Assembly: GCA_946059305.1 (NCBI GenBank)
Contig: CAMGMU010000016.1
Coordinates: 1-34,336 of the forward strand
DNA length: 34,336 bases
From: an uncultured Bacteroidales bacterium
GTDB lineage: Bacteria > Bacteroidota > Bacteroidia > Bacteroidales > Paludibacteraceae
Reading direction: 5' to 3'
In this document: positions 23,343-31,278 of the stretch, piece after piece
Layout of the letters: every line of letters begins with the position of its first letter
Position numbering within the stretch: the first letter of the stretch is position 1
Notes under the pieces: generated by a model
The model's database searches: none
What the model was told of the DNA's origin: nothing
The model's input: only the letters and a program-made list of their open reading frames with translations
Made by a program: the position numbers and the translations under genes

Positions 23343-23584
23343 AGTCAGCCGCTCTACCTTACATTCATATTTCTACCGCCAAGCATCTGCTCGCGCAGCC
23401 TGACCCTGTTTCACTTGTCGTCTGGAAGCGCGATGGTTCGCTCGTTACCTACGAGAATGTTATCTCAATCTCTTATGATTTCTACAAGGGTACTCGGCAT
23501 ATCAAGTTCTTGCGTTCGGGCGAAATTCGCTTGGTGCGTGATGTGTGCATCTATAAGCTTAACGGTATGCAGGTGATTCTGTAG
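23339..23584 (+). CDS. Small phage-associated protein
   Basis: This 81-residue beta-rich protein (SLVVWKRDGSLVTYENVISISYDFYKGTRHIKFLRSGEIRLVRDVCIYKLNGMQVIL) looks like a single small barrel of strand pairs. It overlaps the PLD-like gene by ATGA and ends about 50 bp before the operon terminator, so it is the last gene of head operon 1. The family is not recognised. Confidence 0.6.
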   Translation: MKSAALPYIHISTAKHLLAQPDPVSLVVWKRDGSLVTYENVISISYDFYKGTRHIKFLRSGEIRLVRDVCIYKLNGMQVIL

Positions 23585-23636
23585 TATCGTTGCTTTTTTT
23601 ATTAACTTTCATATTTTTCGAATCGTTTTACTTATA

Positions 23637-23666
23637 GCCGGATTATGATGTAGTCCGGCGTTTTTT
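23637..23666 (+). terminator. Terminator of head operon 1
   Basis: GCCGGA (23637-23642) pairs with TCCGGC (23654-23659), followed by GTTTTTT. It separates the first head operon from cassette 2. Confidence 0.85.
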
Positions 23667-23676
23667 GTCGTTCTTT

Positions 23677-23852
23677 TTAGCAATGCAAAGTTAGTTGGTT
23701 CTCTCCGTATGGCAAGGCCAAGGCGAGTTCCGTACCGCAAGCTAAGAAATCTTCCTTTTTCCTGTTGAGCCGGAAAAGCGTATTTCTTCCGGAAGTCTTG
23801 CTGTTCACGTCGTGGGTCACCCCGCTTCGCTAACTGATATAGCATTGTAAAA
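23677..23852 (+). repeat. Dispersed repeat, copy 2 (MITE-like or regulatory)
   Basis: It shares both ends and several internal blocks with the copy at 15719-15880. The interior is longer and diverged. It sits right after the terminator of head operon 1 and before the ArdC-like gene. Confidence 0.75.
23686..23716 (-). promoter_or_regulatory. Leftward promoter inside repeat copy 2
   Basis: The same CTTG-N19-TAACTTTG as in copy 1, on the minus strand. A transcript from here would run antisense through the terminator hairpin and the 3' end of head operon 1. Confidence 0.45.
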
Positions 23853-23912
23853 ATAACAAAAACACCGAAACATCATTCATCCTATAAGTTTAACATTCAA
23901 AATTTTACAGTT

Positions 23913-24248
23913 ATGAAAAAGCAAAATTCTAACGTACAGAACACCGCAGTTGAAACCGCAAAGCAGAGCGCACGTAAGCAGCTCAAGAGTCTCTCGAACA
24001 GCCTCATGGAACTCGCTAAGGCCGAAGGTCGTACGGATGTATCCATCAATGAGCTTTTGAGAGAAGCATATCAGCTCGTAGGTAAGCAGCTTAAAACCTT
24101 CGAAGCTTGGCAGGCCGAAGGCGCCAACATCCGCAGAGGTCAGCGCGCCTACCTCTTCTGGGGCGCACCTGTAGAAACAGAAGCCGGTTATCGCTACTGT
24201 CCAGTGAAATATCTCTTCTCACAAGAGCAAGTTCACGTAGCTCACTAA
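23913..24248 (+). CDS. Small ArdC N-terminal-like protein of cassette 2
   Basis: The 111-residue protein has a helical start and then FEAWQAEGANIRRGQRAYLFWGAPV...YCPVKYLFSQEQV. This resembles the ssDNA-binding N-terminal domain of ArdC antirestriction proteins ('W...G..VrKGekg..i......y..f..F...Q'). The metalloprotease-like part of ArdC is missing, so it would be a minimal version. Its place after the dispersed repeat matches ardA in cassette 1, supporting an anti-defence or DNA-protection role. The match is partial and the function is not certain. Confidence 0.5.
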   Translation: MKKQNSNVQNTAVETAKQSARKQLKSLSNSLMELAKAEGRTDVSINELLREAYQLVGKQLKTFEAWQAEGANIRRGQRAYLFWGAPVETEAGYRYCPVKYLFSQEQVHVAH

Positions 24249-24257
24249 TGTTTAATT

Positions 24258-24283
24258 GCCCCCGAGCCGTAAAGCAAGGGGGC
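24258..24283 (+). other. GC hairpin between cassette 2 genes
   Basis: GCCCCC (24258-24263) pairs with GGGGGC (24278-24283). No T-run follows. It occupies the same place as the hairpin at 16494-16515 in cassette 1. Confidence 0.5.
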
Positions 24284-24299
24284 TTCAAATCTCCACATT

Positions 24300-24530
24300 A
24301 TGATAACGATTGAATCCATCTTACAGAACTGCACCGATGAGGAGCTCGATAAATTGTTTTCTGCATCGTGCACCATCACGGAAACCCTTCTTCTCAACGC
24401 GGATATGGATAGTACCCAATTGATGATTGAAAGCCGCGCGTATTTTTATGCTAACCTTGTTCAGATAAGCGCTTTTGATGAAATTCGCAATCGCGCGAAA
24501 GGCCTGAAAGAGCATAAGTATAACCATTAA
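24300..24530 (+). CDS. Small cassette protein, paralogue of 16548-16784
   Basis: The 76-residue protein begins MITIESILQNCTDEELDKLF and shares the start, a central TQLMIE and a terminal RAKG with the cassette 1 protein. It is probably a small helical protein. No known function is recognised. It lies 52 bp after the ArdC-like gene and 13 bp before a small zinc-ribbon-like gene, so cassette 2 has one extra gene compared with cassette 1. Confidence 0.6.
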   Translation: MITIESILQNCTDEELDKLFSASCTITETLLLNADMDSTQLMIESRAYFYANLVQISAFDEIRNRAKGLKEHKYNH

Positions 24531-24543
24531 CACTTCACTAATT

Positions 24544-24714
24544 ATGGCTAAAGAAATTCGTTATTACCTGTGTAACCGTCATAGAGAAGTCCTCTACCAA
24601 TACGGCTGTTTCACCAGTCTCGAAGCGGCTGAAATCAAGTTCCGCACCATCCTTTACAACACTTCTGGCGATTGTCCTGTCTGTGGCATCAGAGCTTTTG
24701 AGGAAGAAGTGTAA
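24544..24714 (+). CDS. 56-residue zinc-ribbon-like protein (not in ORF track)
   Basis: ATG 24544 to TAA 24712-24714 encodes 56 residues starting MAKEIRYYLCNRHREVLYQY and ending GDCPVCGIRAFEEEV. The C-P-V-C pair near the end and a Cys/His pair near residues 10-13 could form a zinc site. The AT-rich leader and close spacing to the previous gene, and the strong terminator 8 bp after the stop, support a real gene. It is too short for the ORF track. No specific function is known. Confidence 0.6.
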   Translation: MAKEIRYYLCNRHREVLYQYGCFTSLEAAEIKFRTILYNTSGDCPVCGIRAFEEEV

Positions 24715-24722
24715 AGTACAAC

Positions 24723-24763
24723 AAGCGCTCATCCCAATAGGGTGGGCGCTTCTGCTGTCTTTT
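24723..24763 (+). terminator. Strong terminator after cassette 2
   Basis: A 12-pair stem (AAGCGCTCATCC with GGGTGGGCGCTT, two G-T pairs) is followed by TCTGCTGTCTTTT. It isolates the cassette from the portal operon. Confidence 0.8.
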
Positions 24764-24791
24764 CGTGTGCGTGTGCGTAGCAGTAACTTTG
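24758..24791 (+). promoter_or_regulatory. Phage late-type promoter 2 (portal/terminase operon)
   Basis: A TCTTTTCG block and TAACTTTG -7 box in a 34-nt window that aligns without gaps to the promoter at 18133-18166 (23 of 34 identical). It is 22 bp before the portal start. Confidence 0.7.
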
Positions 24792-24813
24792 CAGCATAAT
24801 CAGTAAAGTCGCT

Positions 24814-26133
24814 ATGCAAACCTATTTTACTCCCTCCGTTGAAACCATCCCTGGCGTTAATGCCAAGGTGGTTTTTACACCAGATACCACAACGCTCTTT
24901 AAGGAGTCTATTGATATTCCGAATCTTGTTATCAACGACAAGACATCCATCGTACCTTGGGGCGCAGACAACCTCATGCCTTACGACATCCTGAATAAGA
25001 TAGAGGCCGACGAAACGCTCACCACCTGCCAGACCTTCAATGCTGAAGTCTGTTATGGTGGTGGCATCAACTATTGTACGAGAGATGCAAGTAAGCAGAC
25101 GAAGCAGGAAGTGGAGGACTTCCTTTTTGAGAATAATATGGCAGATTACTACCTCGGTGCTTGCCTCGACTTCAAGCACTTTGGTTTTTGTGTATCACTT
25201 CTGATTCTCTCAAAGGATGGTACGCGCATCACGAATATTATCCGCAAAGAGGCTGCCAATTGTCGCTTCACGCCCGCTGACGGGCATGGCGTTTCCAAAG
25301 AGGTGCTCTTTGCTAATTGGGAATCTACGGATTTAAGTCAGATAGAGCATATGCCCTTGCTCTCCCTCATCAATCCGTGGCGCGATCTGCAATCACGAAT
25401 GCAGAACGGCGATAAGCATCGAAAGTTTGCTGTGGTTTCACGCATCCCTACAGCGCGCAACACGTATTATCCTATCCCTTATTACGCTTCGATTTTCAGG
25501 TCTCGCTGGTACGATATCAAGCAGCTGATTACAACGGCCAAGAAAGCCAAGCTCGAGAACTCGGCTCCCATTAAATATCAGATTGAGATTTCCGCTCGCT
25601 ATTGGGAGAAACTGTTTATCTCTAAGGGTATCACGTCCATTGAGGATAAACGCGTTGCTGTCAATGAATCCAAGCAGCAGATGATTGATTTCCTTACCCG
25701 CGCAGAGAACTCGGGCAAGGTGCTCTTTTCGGAGTTCTACCAAACGCCCGATGGCAAGGAGCAGCAGGAAGTTCGCATCACCACCATTGCCACCGGCAAA
25801 GAGGGTGGGGACTGGGAAACGGACATCCAAGAGGCTATCAACATCATGTGCTTCACCCTGCGCGTTCACTCTAATCTCGTAGGCTCCGTTCCGGGAAAAG
25901 CACAAACCAACAACTCCGGTTCTGACAAGCGCGAGCTGTACACCATCGCGCAGGCCCTACAGAAGCCATACCATGATATTCTTTTCATGCCGCATCGGAT
26001 AATTATCCGCTACAACGGATGGGATGGAGTGCATGTAGATTGTCCATTCATTCAGCTCACCACGCTCGACGAGCATCGTGATGCCAAACTTGTAACCACA
26101 AACCAAGACAACAATGATACTGATAACCAATGA
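24814..26133 (+). CDS. Phage portal protein
   Basis: The 439-residue protein has the length and general layout of portal proteins: an N-terminal strand domain with IVPWGADNLMPYDILNKIEADETLTTCQTFNAEVCYGGG, a wing/clip region with FKHFGFCVSLLIL and CRFTPADG, and the stem-crown helices with REELYTIAQAL-like KRELYTIAQALQKPYHDI near the end. It forms the dodecameric ring through which DNA enters the capsid. It opens the second head operon, behind its own promoter, and overlaps the next gene by 20 bp. No strict motif exists for portals, so the call is by pattern and neighbours. Confidence 0.75.
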   Translation: MQTYFTPSVETIPGVNAKVVFTPDTTTLFKESIDIPNLVINDKTSIVPWGADNLMPYDILNKIEADETLTTCQTFNAEVCYGGGINYCTRDASKQTKQEVEDFLFENNMADYYLGACLDFKHFGFCVSLLILSKDGTRITNIIRKEAANCRFTPADGHGVSKEVLFANWESTDLSQIEHMPLLSLINPWRDLQSRMQNGDKHRKFAVVSRIPTARNTYYPIPYYASIFRSRWYDIKQLITTAKKAKLENSAPIKYQIEISARYWEKLFISKGITSIEDKRVAVNESKQQMIDFLTRAENSGKVLFSEFYQTPDGKEQQEVRITTIATGKEGGDWETDIQEAINIMCFTLRVHSNLVGSVPGKAQTNNSGSDKRELYTIAQALQKPYHDILFMPHRIIIRYNGWDGVHVDCPFIQLTTLDEHRDAKLVTTNQDNNDTDNQ

Positions 26134-26953
26134 TGCGCAGCTGCGTTCGTATGTACCCAATGCGCTGGTCACCGTGACGGGTGAGATGTCTCTCTTCGAT
26201 AAGATGCGTACTGATTTGGCGCTTTCCGAGCAGTGGCTTACCATCCATTTTGTGGATGCTTCTCTTTTAGGAAAGATTGCCTTGGAGAAAGAACATAATG
26301 AAGCCGCAAACATATGCTGTCGTGCCGTCGTGGCCGACGCACTCCTTCGGGCTATTCCCTCGCTAGACCTCGTTCTTACCCCCAACGGCTTCGGTATCGT
26401 GTCCAACCAAAATGTCGCACCTGCATCCAAGGATCGTGTGGACCGTCTCCTTTCGAACCTTGAACTCGTTCGCGACCGCTCTCTGCAGCAGCTGCTCTAT
26501 CTGCTCCCCAAGGCGGCCACCTCGGAATGGCTTCAGTCGGAGGCGGGGAAGTATTTCGCTGCAACGCTCTTCCCATACCTCGACCTGCCATCGCTCCTTG
26601 GTTATACCGATAAACTGTGGGAACGGTATCAGCAGTATTGGGCACAACTGAAACTTATCGAAGCTGAACTCGCTGATAAGTTTATCTCTTCAGAGGTCTA
26701 TGCCCGATTGCGTCAACGCTTCATCGAGGACTCGTGCGACATCGTTGAACTCGACCTCGTGAATCGCCTGCGTGCCATCGAACTCGCTCTCCTCAAGGGG
26801 AAGCCGCTCGATATGCAGGCCCTTCATGCCATCGTAACCTATATCCGTAAGAATCCAGCGGATTTTCCAGAGTGGGTAGCTTCTGAAACTGCCACTCATT
26901 TTTCGGATCAATCGTTTCACAATTCTAAACAGTCCGGCGGTTACTGGTTTTAG
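26114..26953 (+). CDS. Phage head-associated protein (DUF6712-like connector candidate)
   Basis: The 279-residue protein has a conserved-looking segment LTPNGFGIVSNQNVAPASKDRVDRLLSNLE in its middle, which I associate with a Bacteroidales phage family (DUF6712 from memory). The rest is helical. It overlaps the portal gene by 20 bp, suggesting coupled translation and a connector or adaptor role at the portal. This assignment is inference from position. Confidence 0.6.
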   Translation: MILITNDAQLRSYVPNALVTVTGEMSLFDKMRTDLALSEQWLTIHFVDASLLGKIALEKEHNEAANICCRAVVADALLRAIPSLDLVLTPNGFGIVSNQNVAPASKDRVDRLLSNLELVRDRSLQQLLYLLPKAATSEWLQSEAGKYFAATLFPYLDLPSLLGYTDKLWERYQQYWAQLKLIEAELADKFISSEVYARLRQRFIEDSCDIVELDLVNRLRAIELALLKGKPLDMQALHAIVTYIRKNPADFPEWVASETATHFSDQSFHNSKQSGGYWF

Positions 26954-26959
26954 CCGCCA

Positions 26960-27682
26960 ATGATTATGAACTTAAATCTAACCGTGCCTACCTGTTGGCA
27001 GGAACTCAATCAAAAACAACTTCGTTATGTGTACTACTTGCTCGCAGAGGGCTACTCCAAAGAAGCCCTTCAAACGCATTGCCTCTGCCGGTGGTCCGGC
27101 CTCGAAATTCTTTGTCCGGAAGGAGATGGCTACAGCGTACGCCACAACTTCGCTCGCCATCATGTAACGGCTCTTCAAGTGGCAGAAGTATTATCGCACG
27201 TTGACTGGCTACTGCAACTTCCTTTTGTGCCGGTACGTCTCTCTGAGATTCAGGGCCACGCAGCTGCACGAGCCGACCTACAGGGCGTCAGCTTTGAGCA
27301 GTACCTCATCCTCGAAAACCTCTTCCAGGGCTATCTCGTCACCAAGAACCTTTCCTTGTTTGATGATACTACGGAAATCCTCTATGGTACGCAGCTCAAA
27401 CTGCTTCCGGAGGAGCAAGTGAGTGTCTTCTATTGGCTCTCATCTGTAAAACAAGTGTTTGCCCGCCGATGGAATCACTTCTTCAAACCCACGGGTGGGG
27501 AGCAGCATATGAATATGGAAGCTCATCTGCAGAACCTGATGGACACTCAGATTCGTGCGCTAACCAAAGGCGATATCACCAAGGAACCTGAGGTGCTCTC
27601 GATGGATGTGCATCGGGCGTTGACGGAACTTAATGCCCAAGCTAAAGATTACGAAGAACTCAAAAAATCTGCCAAATCATGA
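26960..27682 (+). CDS. Phage-associated protein of unknown function
   Basis: The 240-residue protein is mainly helical with aromatic clusters (CWQELNQKQLRYVYYLLAEGYSKEAL). In-frame ATGs at 26960 and 26966 are both possible starts. It is tightly placed between the connector candidate (6 bp) and the next gene (ATGA overlap). The N-terminal 'W.EL...Q' helix resembles small phage assembly proteins, but I cannot name a family. Confidence 0.6.
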   Translation: MIMNLNLTVPTCWQELNQKQLRYVYYLLAEGYSKEALQTHCLCRWSGLEILCPEGDGYSVRHNFARHHVTALQVAEVLSHVDWLLQLPFVPVRLSEIQGHAAARADLQGVSFEQYLILENLFQGYLVTKNLSLFDDTTEILYGTQLKLLPEEQVSVFYWLSSVKQVFARRWNHFFKPTGGEQHMNMEAHLQNLMDTQIRALTKGDITKEPEVLSMDVHRALTELNAQAKDYEELKKSAKS

Positions 27683-28167
27683 ACTGGAACGCAACCGCTT
27701 TTTTCGAGAAACTGACGGAAACCAACCGCTTGGCACAGCAGGAGCATTTCCGCTTCTGCAGTGTCAGCGGATTGCAGGGGTTTGAGGAAGCGTTGGCCGC
27801 CATGGGCAGCACTACTGCATTTGTATGCGTAGCAGATAACTCTGATGGTTATACTGACATCAACAACTCGCCTCATACGCGTCGTATTAAAACCGTGTTC
27901 ATGGCAATGCGCCATGCACTCGATAGCCAAGATGCACGATTAGAGTGCATCTATACGATGCGGGAACTGTTTCGGCAGTTTATGTCGGTGCTTATTCTTG
28001 AGAAGACCAAGCTGCAGGAGGATAATATCTACCTCGACCCGCGAGTCCGTTTTACTGAGATACCTCAGTATTTTGCATCAGGATGCGCTTGCGCATACTT
28101 TCAGATAGCTGTTGATATTTATACCGATCTTCGTCTTAATCCGTCAGAGTGGTCATCCGCAAAATAA
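27679..28167 (+). CDS. Phage-associated protein, possible head-tail adaptor
   Basis: The 162-residue protein has a central strand pair (TTAFVCVADNSDGYTDINNSPHTRRIKTVFMAMRHAL) and a helix-strand end (YFQIAVDIYTDLRLNP). Size and mixed alpha/beta pattern would fit a head-tail adaptor or completion protein, which is inference only. It overlaps its predecessor by ATGA and ends 7 bp before the next start. Confidence 0.55.
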   Translation: MNWNATAFFEKLTETNRLAQQEHFRFCSVSGLQGFEEALAAMGSTTAFVCVADNSDGYTDINNSPHTRRIKTVFMAMRHALDSQDARLECIYTMRELFRQFMSVLILEKTKLQEDNIYLDPRVRFTEIPQYFASGCACAYFQIAVDIYTDLRLNPSEWSSAK

Positions 28168-28174
28168 TGTAACT

Positions 28175-28450
28175 ATGAATTATACCGTCGAACAACTCAA
28201 TATGATTGAGCAATATGCATCCATCTATCTCCCAATATCGGATATAGCCGTGATTTTGGAAATCACTCCGGAGCAACTCCGTGAGGATATCCATGACAGC
28301 CAAAATCCAGCCTCTTTCCACTACCGCAAAGGCAAGGCTCTCTCCAAGGTGCAGCTCCACCAGCAAGAGATGACGCTTGCCAAGGTGGGCTCACCGCTTG
28401 CTTTGCAGAATGCTCGCGATAACCTGCTCGCCATGGAGGATGATGAATAA
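28175..28450 (+). CDS. Small HTH-like protein, terminase small-subunit candidate
   Basis: From ATG 28175 (the track's 28112 overlaps the previous gene) the protein has 91 residues. The N-terminal part (YTVEQLNMIEQYASIYLPISDIAVILEITPEQLREDI) reads as a helix-turn-helix: two helices, a short turn and a recognition-type helix, as in small terminase subunits. The rest is a helical, charged region. It is two genes upstream of the large terminase. It and the next ORF could each serve DNA recognition. Confidence 0.55.
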   Translation: MNYTVEQLNMIEQYASIYLPISDIAVILEITPEQLREDIHDSQNPASFHYRKGKALSKVQLHQQEMTLAKVGSPLALQNARDNLLAMEDDE

Positions 28451-28470
28451 CATTAAACCAAACCTTAACT

Positions 28471-29103
28471 ATGCCATTACCTGCAATTATTACAGTTGCC
28501 ACAGCTGACCTCTTTACCGATGAGGCCACGCTTCGTAAGAAGTACCAAGAGGTGCAAGTTACGCACATCCTGCGGCTTCGTGATATGTACAATTGGTATC
28601 TCTCCAACCCTGATGCGCATGACCGCCAGTTTGTGGATCAATGCCGTTCGCGTTATTCTCTTGGTAAGTCGCAAGCCTACGAAGACCTTGCGCTTATCAA
28701 GAAGCTTCTTCCTGCACTGTCGCAGTCTTCCCGAGATTTCCATCGCTGGAAAGCCAACGAGATGCTGCTGGAAACCTACCGTATGGCCAAAGCTCGTAAA
28801 GATACCAAAACCATGGAGAAAGCAGCTTCGGCTTATGCCAAGTACAATCGTGTGGATATTGAAGATGAGCAGGTGATGCCTTACGATGATATCGTTATCC
28901 AGCCGTTCCGTGCTACCATGGATCCTACTGTTCTTAACCTGAAGCCTATTCCGAACATAGACGATAAGATTGCAGCTATGATTGCACGTTATTCCAAGGA
29001 ATCCATGGATATAGAAGATGTAGAATATGAAGAAGCCGACCTCGACGAACAGGAGCTTTTCGCCGAGCCGGACAGCACTCCTGATGAACCCTTTATTGTC
29101 TGA
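28471..29103 (+). CDS. Terminase small-subunit-like protein
   Basis: The 210-residue protein is directly upstream (2 bp) of the large terminase. It has helices with RDMYNWYLSNPDAHDRQFVDQCRSRYSLGKSQAYEDLALIKKLL, suggestive of a DNA-binding helical bundle, a HRWKANEMLLETYRMAKARKDTKTMEKAASAYAKYNRVD segment like the oligomerisation region in small terminases, and an acidic C-terminus. It probably recognises phage DNA and hands it to TerL. The assignment rests on order and helical pattern. Confidence 0.6.
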   Translation: MPLPAIITVATADLFTDEATLRKKYQEVQVTHILRLRDMYNWYLSNPDAHDRQFVDQCRSRYSLGKSQAYEDLALIKKLLPALSQSSRDFHRWKANEMLLETYRMAKARKDTKTMEKAASAYAKYNRVDIEDEQVMPYDDIVIQPFRATMDPTVLNLKPIPNIDDKIAAMIARYSKESMDIEDVEYEEADLDEQELFAEPDSTPDEPFIV

Positions 29104-29105
29104 CT

Positions 29106-30749
29106 ATGCAAAAAGAAATTTACTTCAATAAACCGCAGTTGCGCACGCAACTTATTGGCGCAAACACTACAGTCATAGTAGCTGGCCGCCGTACAGGAAA
29201 GACGGATTCTATCGCATCGCCTTTCGTTTTCCGGAATATGCAACGGATGGCTGGTTCAACCGGTGGTATAGTCGTGCCTACCTTCAAGCATGGTCTTACT
29301 AATACTATTCCTGGTTTACTCTCAGCGTGGCGCCGATGGGGGCTTCTCCCCGGTGTGCATTATGTGGTCGGACGGAAACCGCCCAAGTCCTTTAAGTCTG
29401 CTATTATCGAGCCTACCGATTATGAGCACGTGATATCGTTTTATAATGGTTCACGAGCCATCATCATTTCGCAAGACCGTCCGGGTTCTTCCAACTCACT
29501 CACGCTGAGCTGGCTACTCATCGATGAGGCAAAATTTATCGATTTCGAGAAATTGAAGGATGAAACCCTTCCGGCTAATGGTGGTATCAAATCGTACTTC
29601 GGCAAGCACTCTTTCAACCACTCAATAATGATACTCTCCGACATGCCGCAAACCAAGAAAGGCTCATGGTTCTTGCATTATAAGGAGAAAATGGATGCGG
29701 AGCTTATCCGCACCATTGAGGCTACTGTTTATGAAATATGGAAAATCAAGGAGCGCATACGCTCTGACAAAGCGGCAGGCCTCAAGAGTCCGGATTATCT
29801 ACGCTCTCGGCTACGTAAACTCGACCGCCAGCTCAATCAGATGCGCTCAGTAGCTGTCTATTATCAAGAATATAGTTCTATTGAAAACCTGCAACTTCTT
29901 GGGGAAAACTACATTAAGCAGATGAAGCGCGATTTAACGCCTCTTACGTTTCAGACTTCTATCCTCTGCAAGAAGATTGGTATTGCCAAGGATGGCTTCT
30001 ATTCTTCGATGAGGGAATCGCACAAATATGATGCTTCCAACTTTGAGTATTTGGATAAAGTGTGGCAGAATATCGAGCAGTCGCACGTTGCTCCAACAAC
30101 TGCTTTCACCTCGGATGCTGACCGAGATGTCAATCCCGATGCACCTATCTGTATCGGCATGGACTATAATGCCAACATCAACTGGATTGTTGCCGGTCAA
30201 ATTTCAGGAAGAAGGCTTAATGTCATCAAGTCCTTCTACGTAAAATTTGAGCGCAAGATTCCGGAATTGATTGCTGATTTCTGCCACTACTATAAAGGGC
30301 AAAGAAACAAAACAGTCATATTTTATTACGATGCTACGGCACTTGGTTCGAACTACGCTGTGAACACCCAAGACTTCCATTGGGTGATCAAAACACAGTT
30401 CGAGCAGCAGGGATGGCGCGTGATAGACGTCTATCTCGGCCAACCGATGCGTCATGATGAGAAGTACCTGCTCATCAATAACGCTTTCAAGGGCCTGCAA
30501 AACCTCATGCCTTTCTTCAATCGTCAGAACAACGATGACCTGATTCTCGCCATCCAAACGGCAGGTGTCAGCCGAGGCCGACTCGGCTTCCGAAAGAATA
30601 AGTCCGGCGAGAAACTTGCCGAAACCGAGGAGGATCTGCTTCAGCATCGTACCGATGGCACCGACGCATTTGATACCCTCTACATCGGCTGTGAGAAATT
30701 TCCTCAGGAGGTCAGTTCTACCGATATTTTTGTTTCTGGAGTGGGATAA
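29106..30749 (+). CDS. Terminase large subunit (DNA-packaging motor)
   Basis: The 547-residue protein has an ATPase half with Walker A AGRRTGKT at residues 26-33 and Walker B LLIDEAKF near residue 138, and a C-terminal RNase H-like nuclease half: ICIGMDYNANINWIVAG with the first metal aspartate, VIFYYDATAL with the second acidic strand, and DGTDAFDTLYIG with the last aspartates. It cuts concatemeric DNA and pumps it through the portal. It is the last gene of the head module. Terminase genes normally come first in tailed phages, so the order is inverted. The reading frame is intact, and no clear terminator follows. Confidence 0.9.
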   Translation: MQKEIYFNKPQLRTQLIGANTTVIVAGRRTGKTDSIASPFVFRNMQRMAGSTGGIVVPTFKHGLTNTIPGLLSAWRRWGLLPGVHYVVGRKPPKSFKSAIIEPTDYEHVISFYNGSRAIIISQDRPGSSNSLTLSWLLIDEAKFIDFEKLKDETLPANGGIKSYFGKHSFNHSIMILSDMPQTKKGSWFLHYKEKMDAELIRTIEATVYEIWKIKERIRSDKAAGLKSPDYLRSRLRKLDRQLNQMRSVAVYYQEYSSIENLQLLGENYIKQMKRDLTPLTFQTSILCKKIGIAKDGFYSSMRESHKYDASNFEYLDKVWQNIEQSHVAPTTAFTSDADRDVNPDAPICIGMDYNANINWIVAGQISGRRLNVIKSFYVKFERKIPELIADFCHYYKGQRNKTVIFYYDATALGSNYAVNTQDFHWVIKTQFEQQGWRVIDVYLGQPMRHDEKYLLINNAFKGLQNLMPFFNRQNNDDLILAIQTAGVSRGRLGFRKNKSGEKLAETEEDLLQHRTDGTDAFDTLYIGCEKFPQEVSSTDIFVSGVG

Positions 30750-30850
30750 TTTTCAGACTGTTATTGTTTTATAAATCAAGTTTTGAGAAAAAAGAAAGAA
30801 AATTTCCCTATTTTTTATGCGTTCTTGCGAATATTAGGAGACCTGAACAT

Positions 30851-30858
30851 TATCTTTG
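30851..30858 (+). promoter_or_regulatory. Promoter -7 box before the small frameshifted ORF
   Basis: TATCTTTG fits TAnnTTTG and lies 17 bp upstream of the ATG at 30876. A CTTG at 30824-30827 is the only -33 candidate and its spacing is a few bases too long. Confidence 0.45.
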
Positions 30859-30875
30859 CACATTGAAACGGAACT

Positions 30876-31143
30876 ATGCTCGCAAAAGTGCGAGCCATTC
30901 TGCTTTTGTTGAGCGGGATGTCCGTCAATGAAAAAATATGGAAAAACTTAAAAAAAGAGGGTAGGAACTAGTGATTCTGCCCTCAGCAGGAAGACCTACG
31001 AACGTCGGCTTCGTCGATGTCAGCGTCACCTGCAGCGATTGGAGGCGCAAGAACGTCTTAAGTGTCAAACCAACGAGTTGATCAGGCAAGTGCGACAGCT
31101 CCTAGATGAACTCTCAAAATTGGCTAACTCAGATATATCGTAG
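30876..31143 (+). pseudogene. Small frame-shifted gene: hydrophobic start, basic coiled-coil end
   Basis: ATG 30876, just after a promoter box, encodes MLAKVRAILLLLSGMSVNEK and runs to a stop at 30969-30971 (31 residues). The other frame continues open from the A7 run at 30950-30956 to TAG at 31141-31143, encoding a charged coiled coil (ALSRKTYERRLRRCQRHLQ, then VRQLLDELSKLAN). Losing one A from the run, or a +1 shift there, would join the two into about 88 residues. A -1 shift from ATG 30938 (MEKLKK) would also enter the long frame. It may be programmed frameshifting, a sequencing or polymerase slip in the A-run, or a decayed gene. Too short for the ORF track. Confidence 0.45.
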
Positions 31144-31246
31144 CCGCTGATTTTGACACAGAAGAGGCATGAATGGCTCTGTTTGTGCAACTAAAGTGCC
31201 CCAAATAGCCTTAGAATGCATAAATTTTTAAATTTATTGCATTTTT

Positions 31247-31278
31247 CTTGCATATTTCAAAAATAAAGTGTAACTTTG
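31247..31278 (+). promoter_or_regulatory. Promoter of the structured RNA candidate
   Basis: CTTG, 20 nt, TAACTTTG. The 34-nt segment is nearly the same as the promoter before the first phage gene (16935-16968), with identical ends CTTGCATATTTCA and TGTAACTTTGCA. Upstream sequence (AATAGCCTTAGAA against AATGGCTTAGAA) is also related. Confidence 0.7.

Noticed and set aside
23609-23845. Minus-strand ORFs in both repeat copies with similar starts (MLYQLA.RGD)
   Set aside because: The similarity follows from the shared repeat DNA; the two frames end and diverge differently, so protein coding is not supported.
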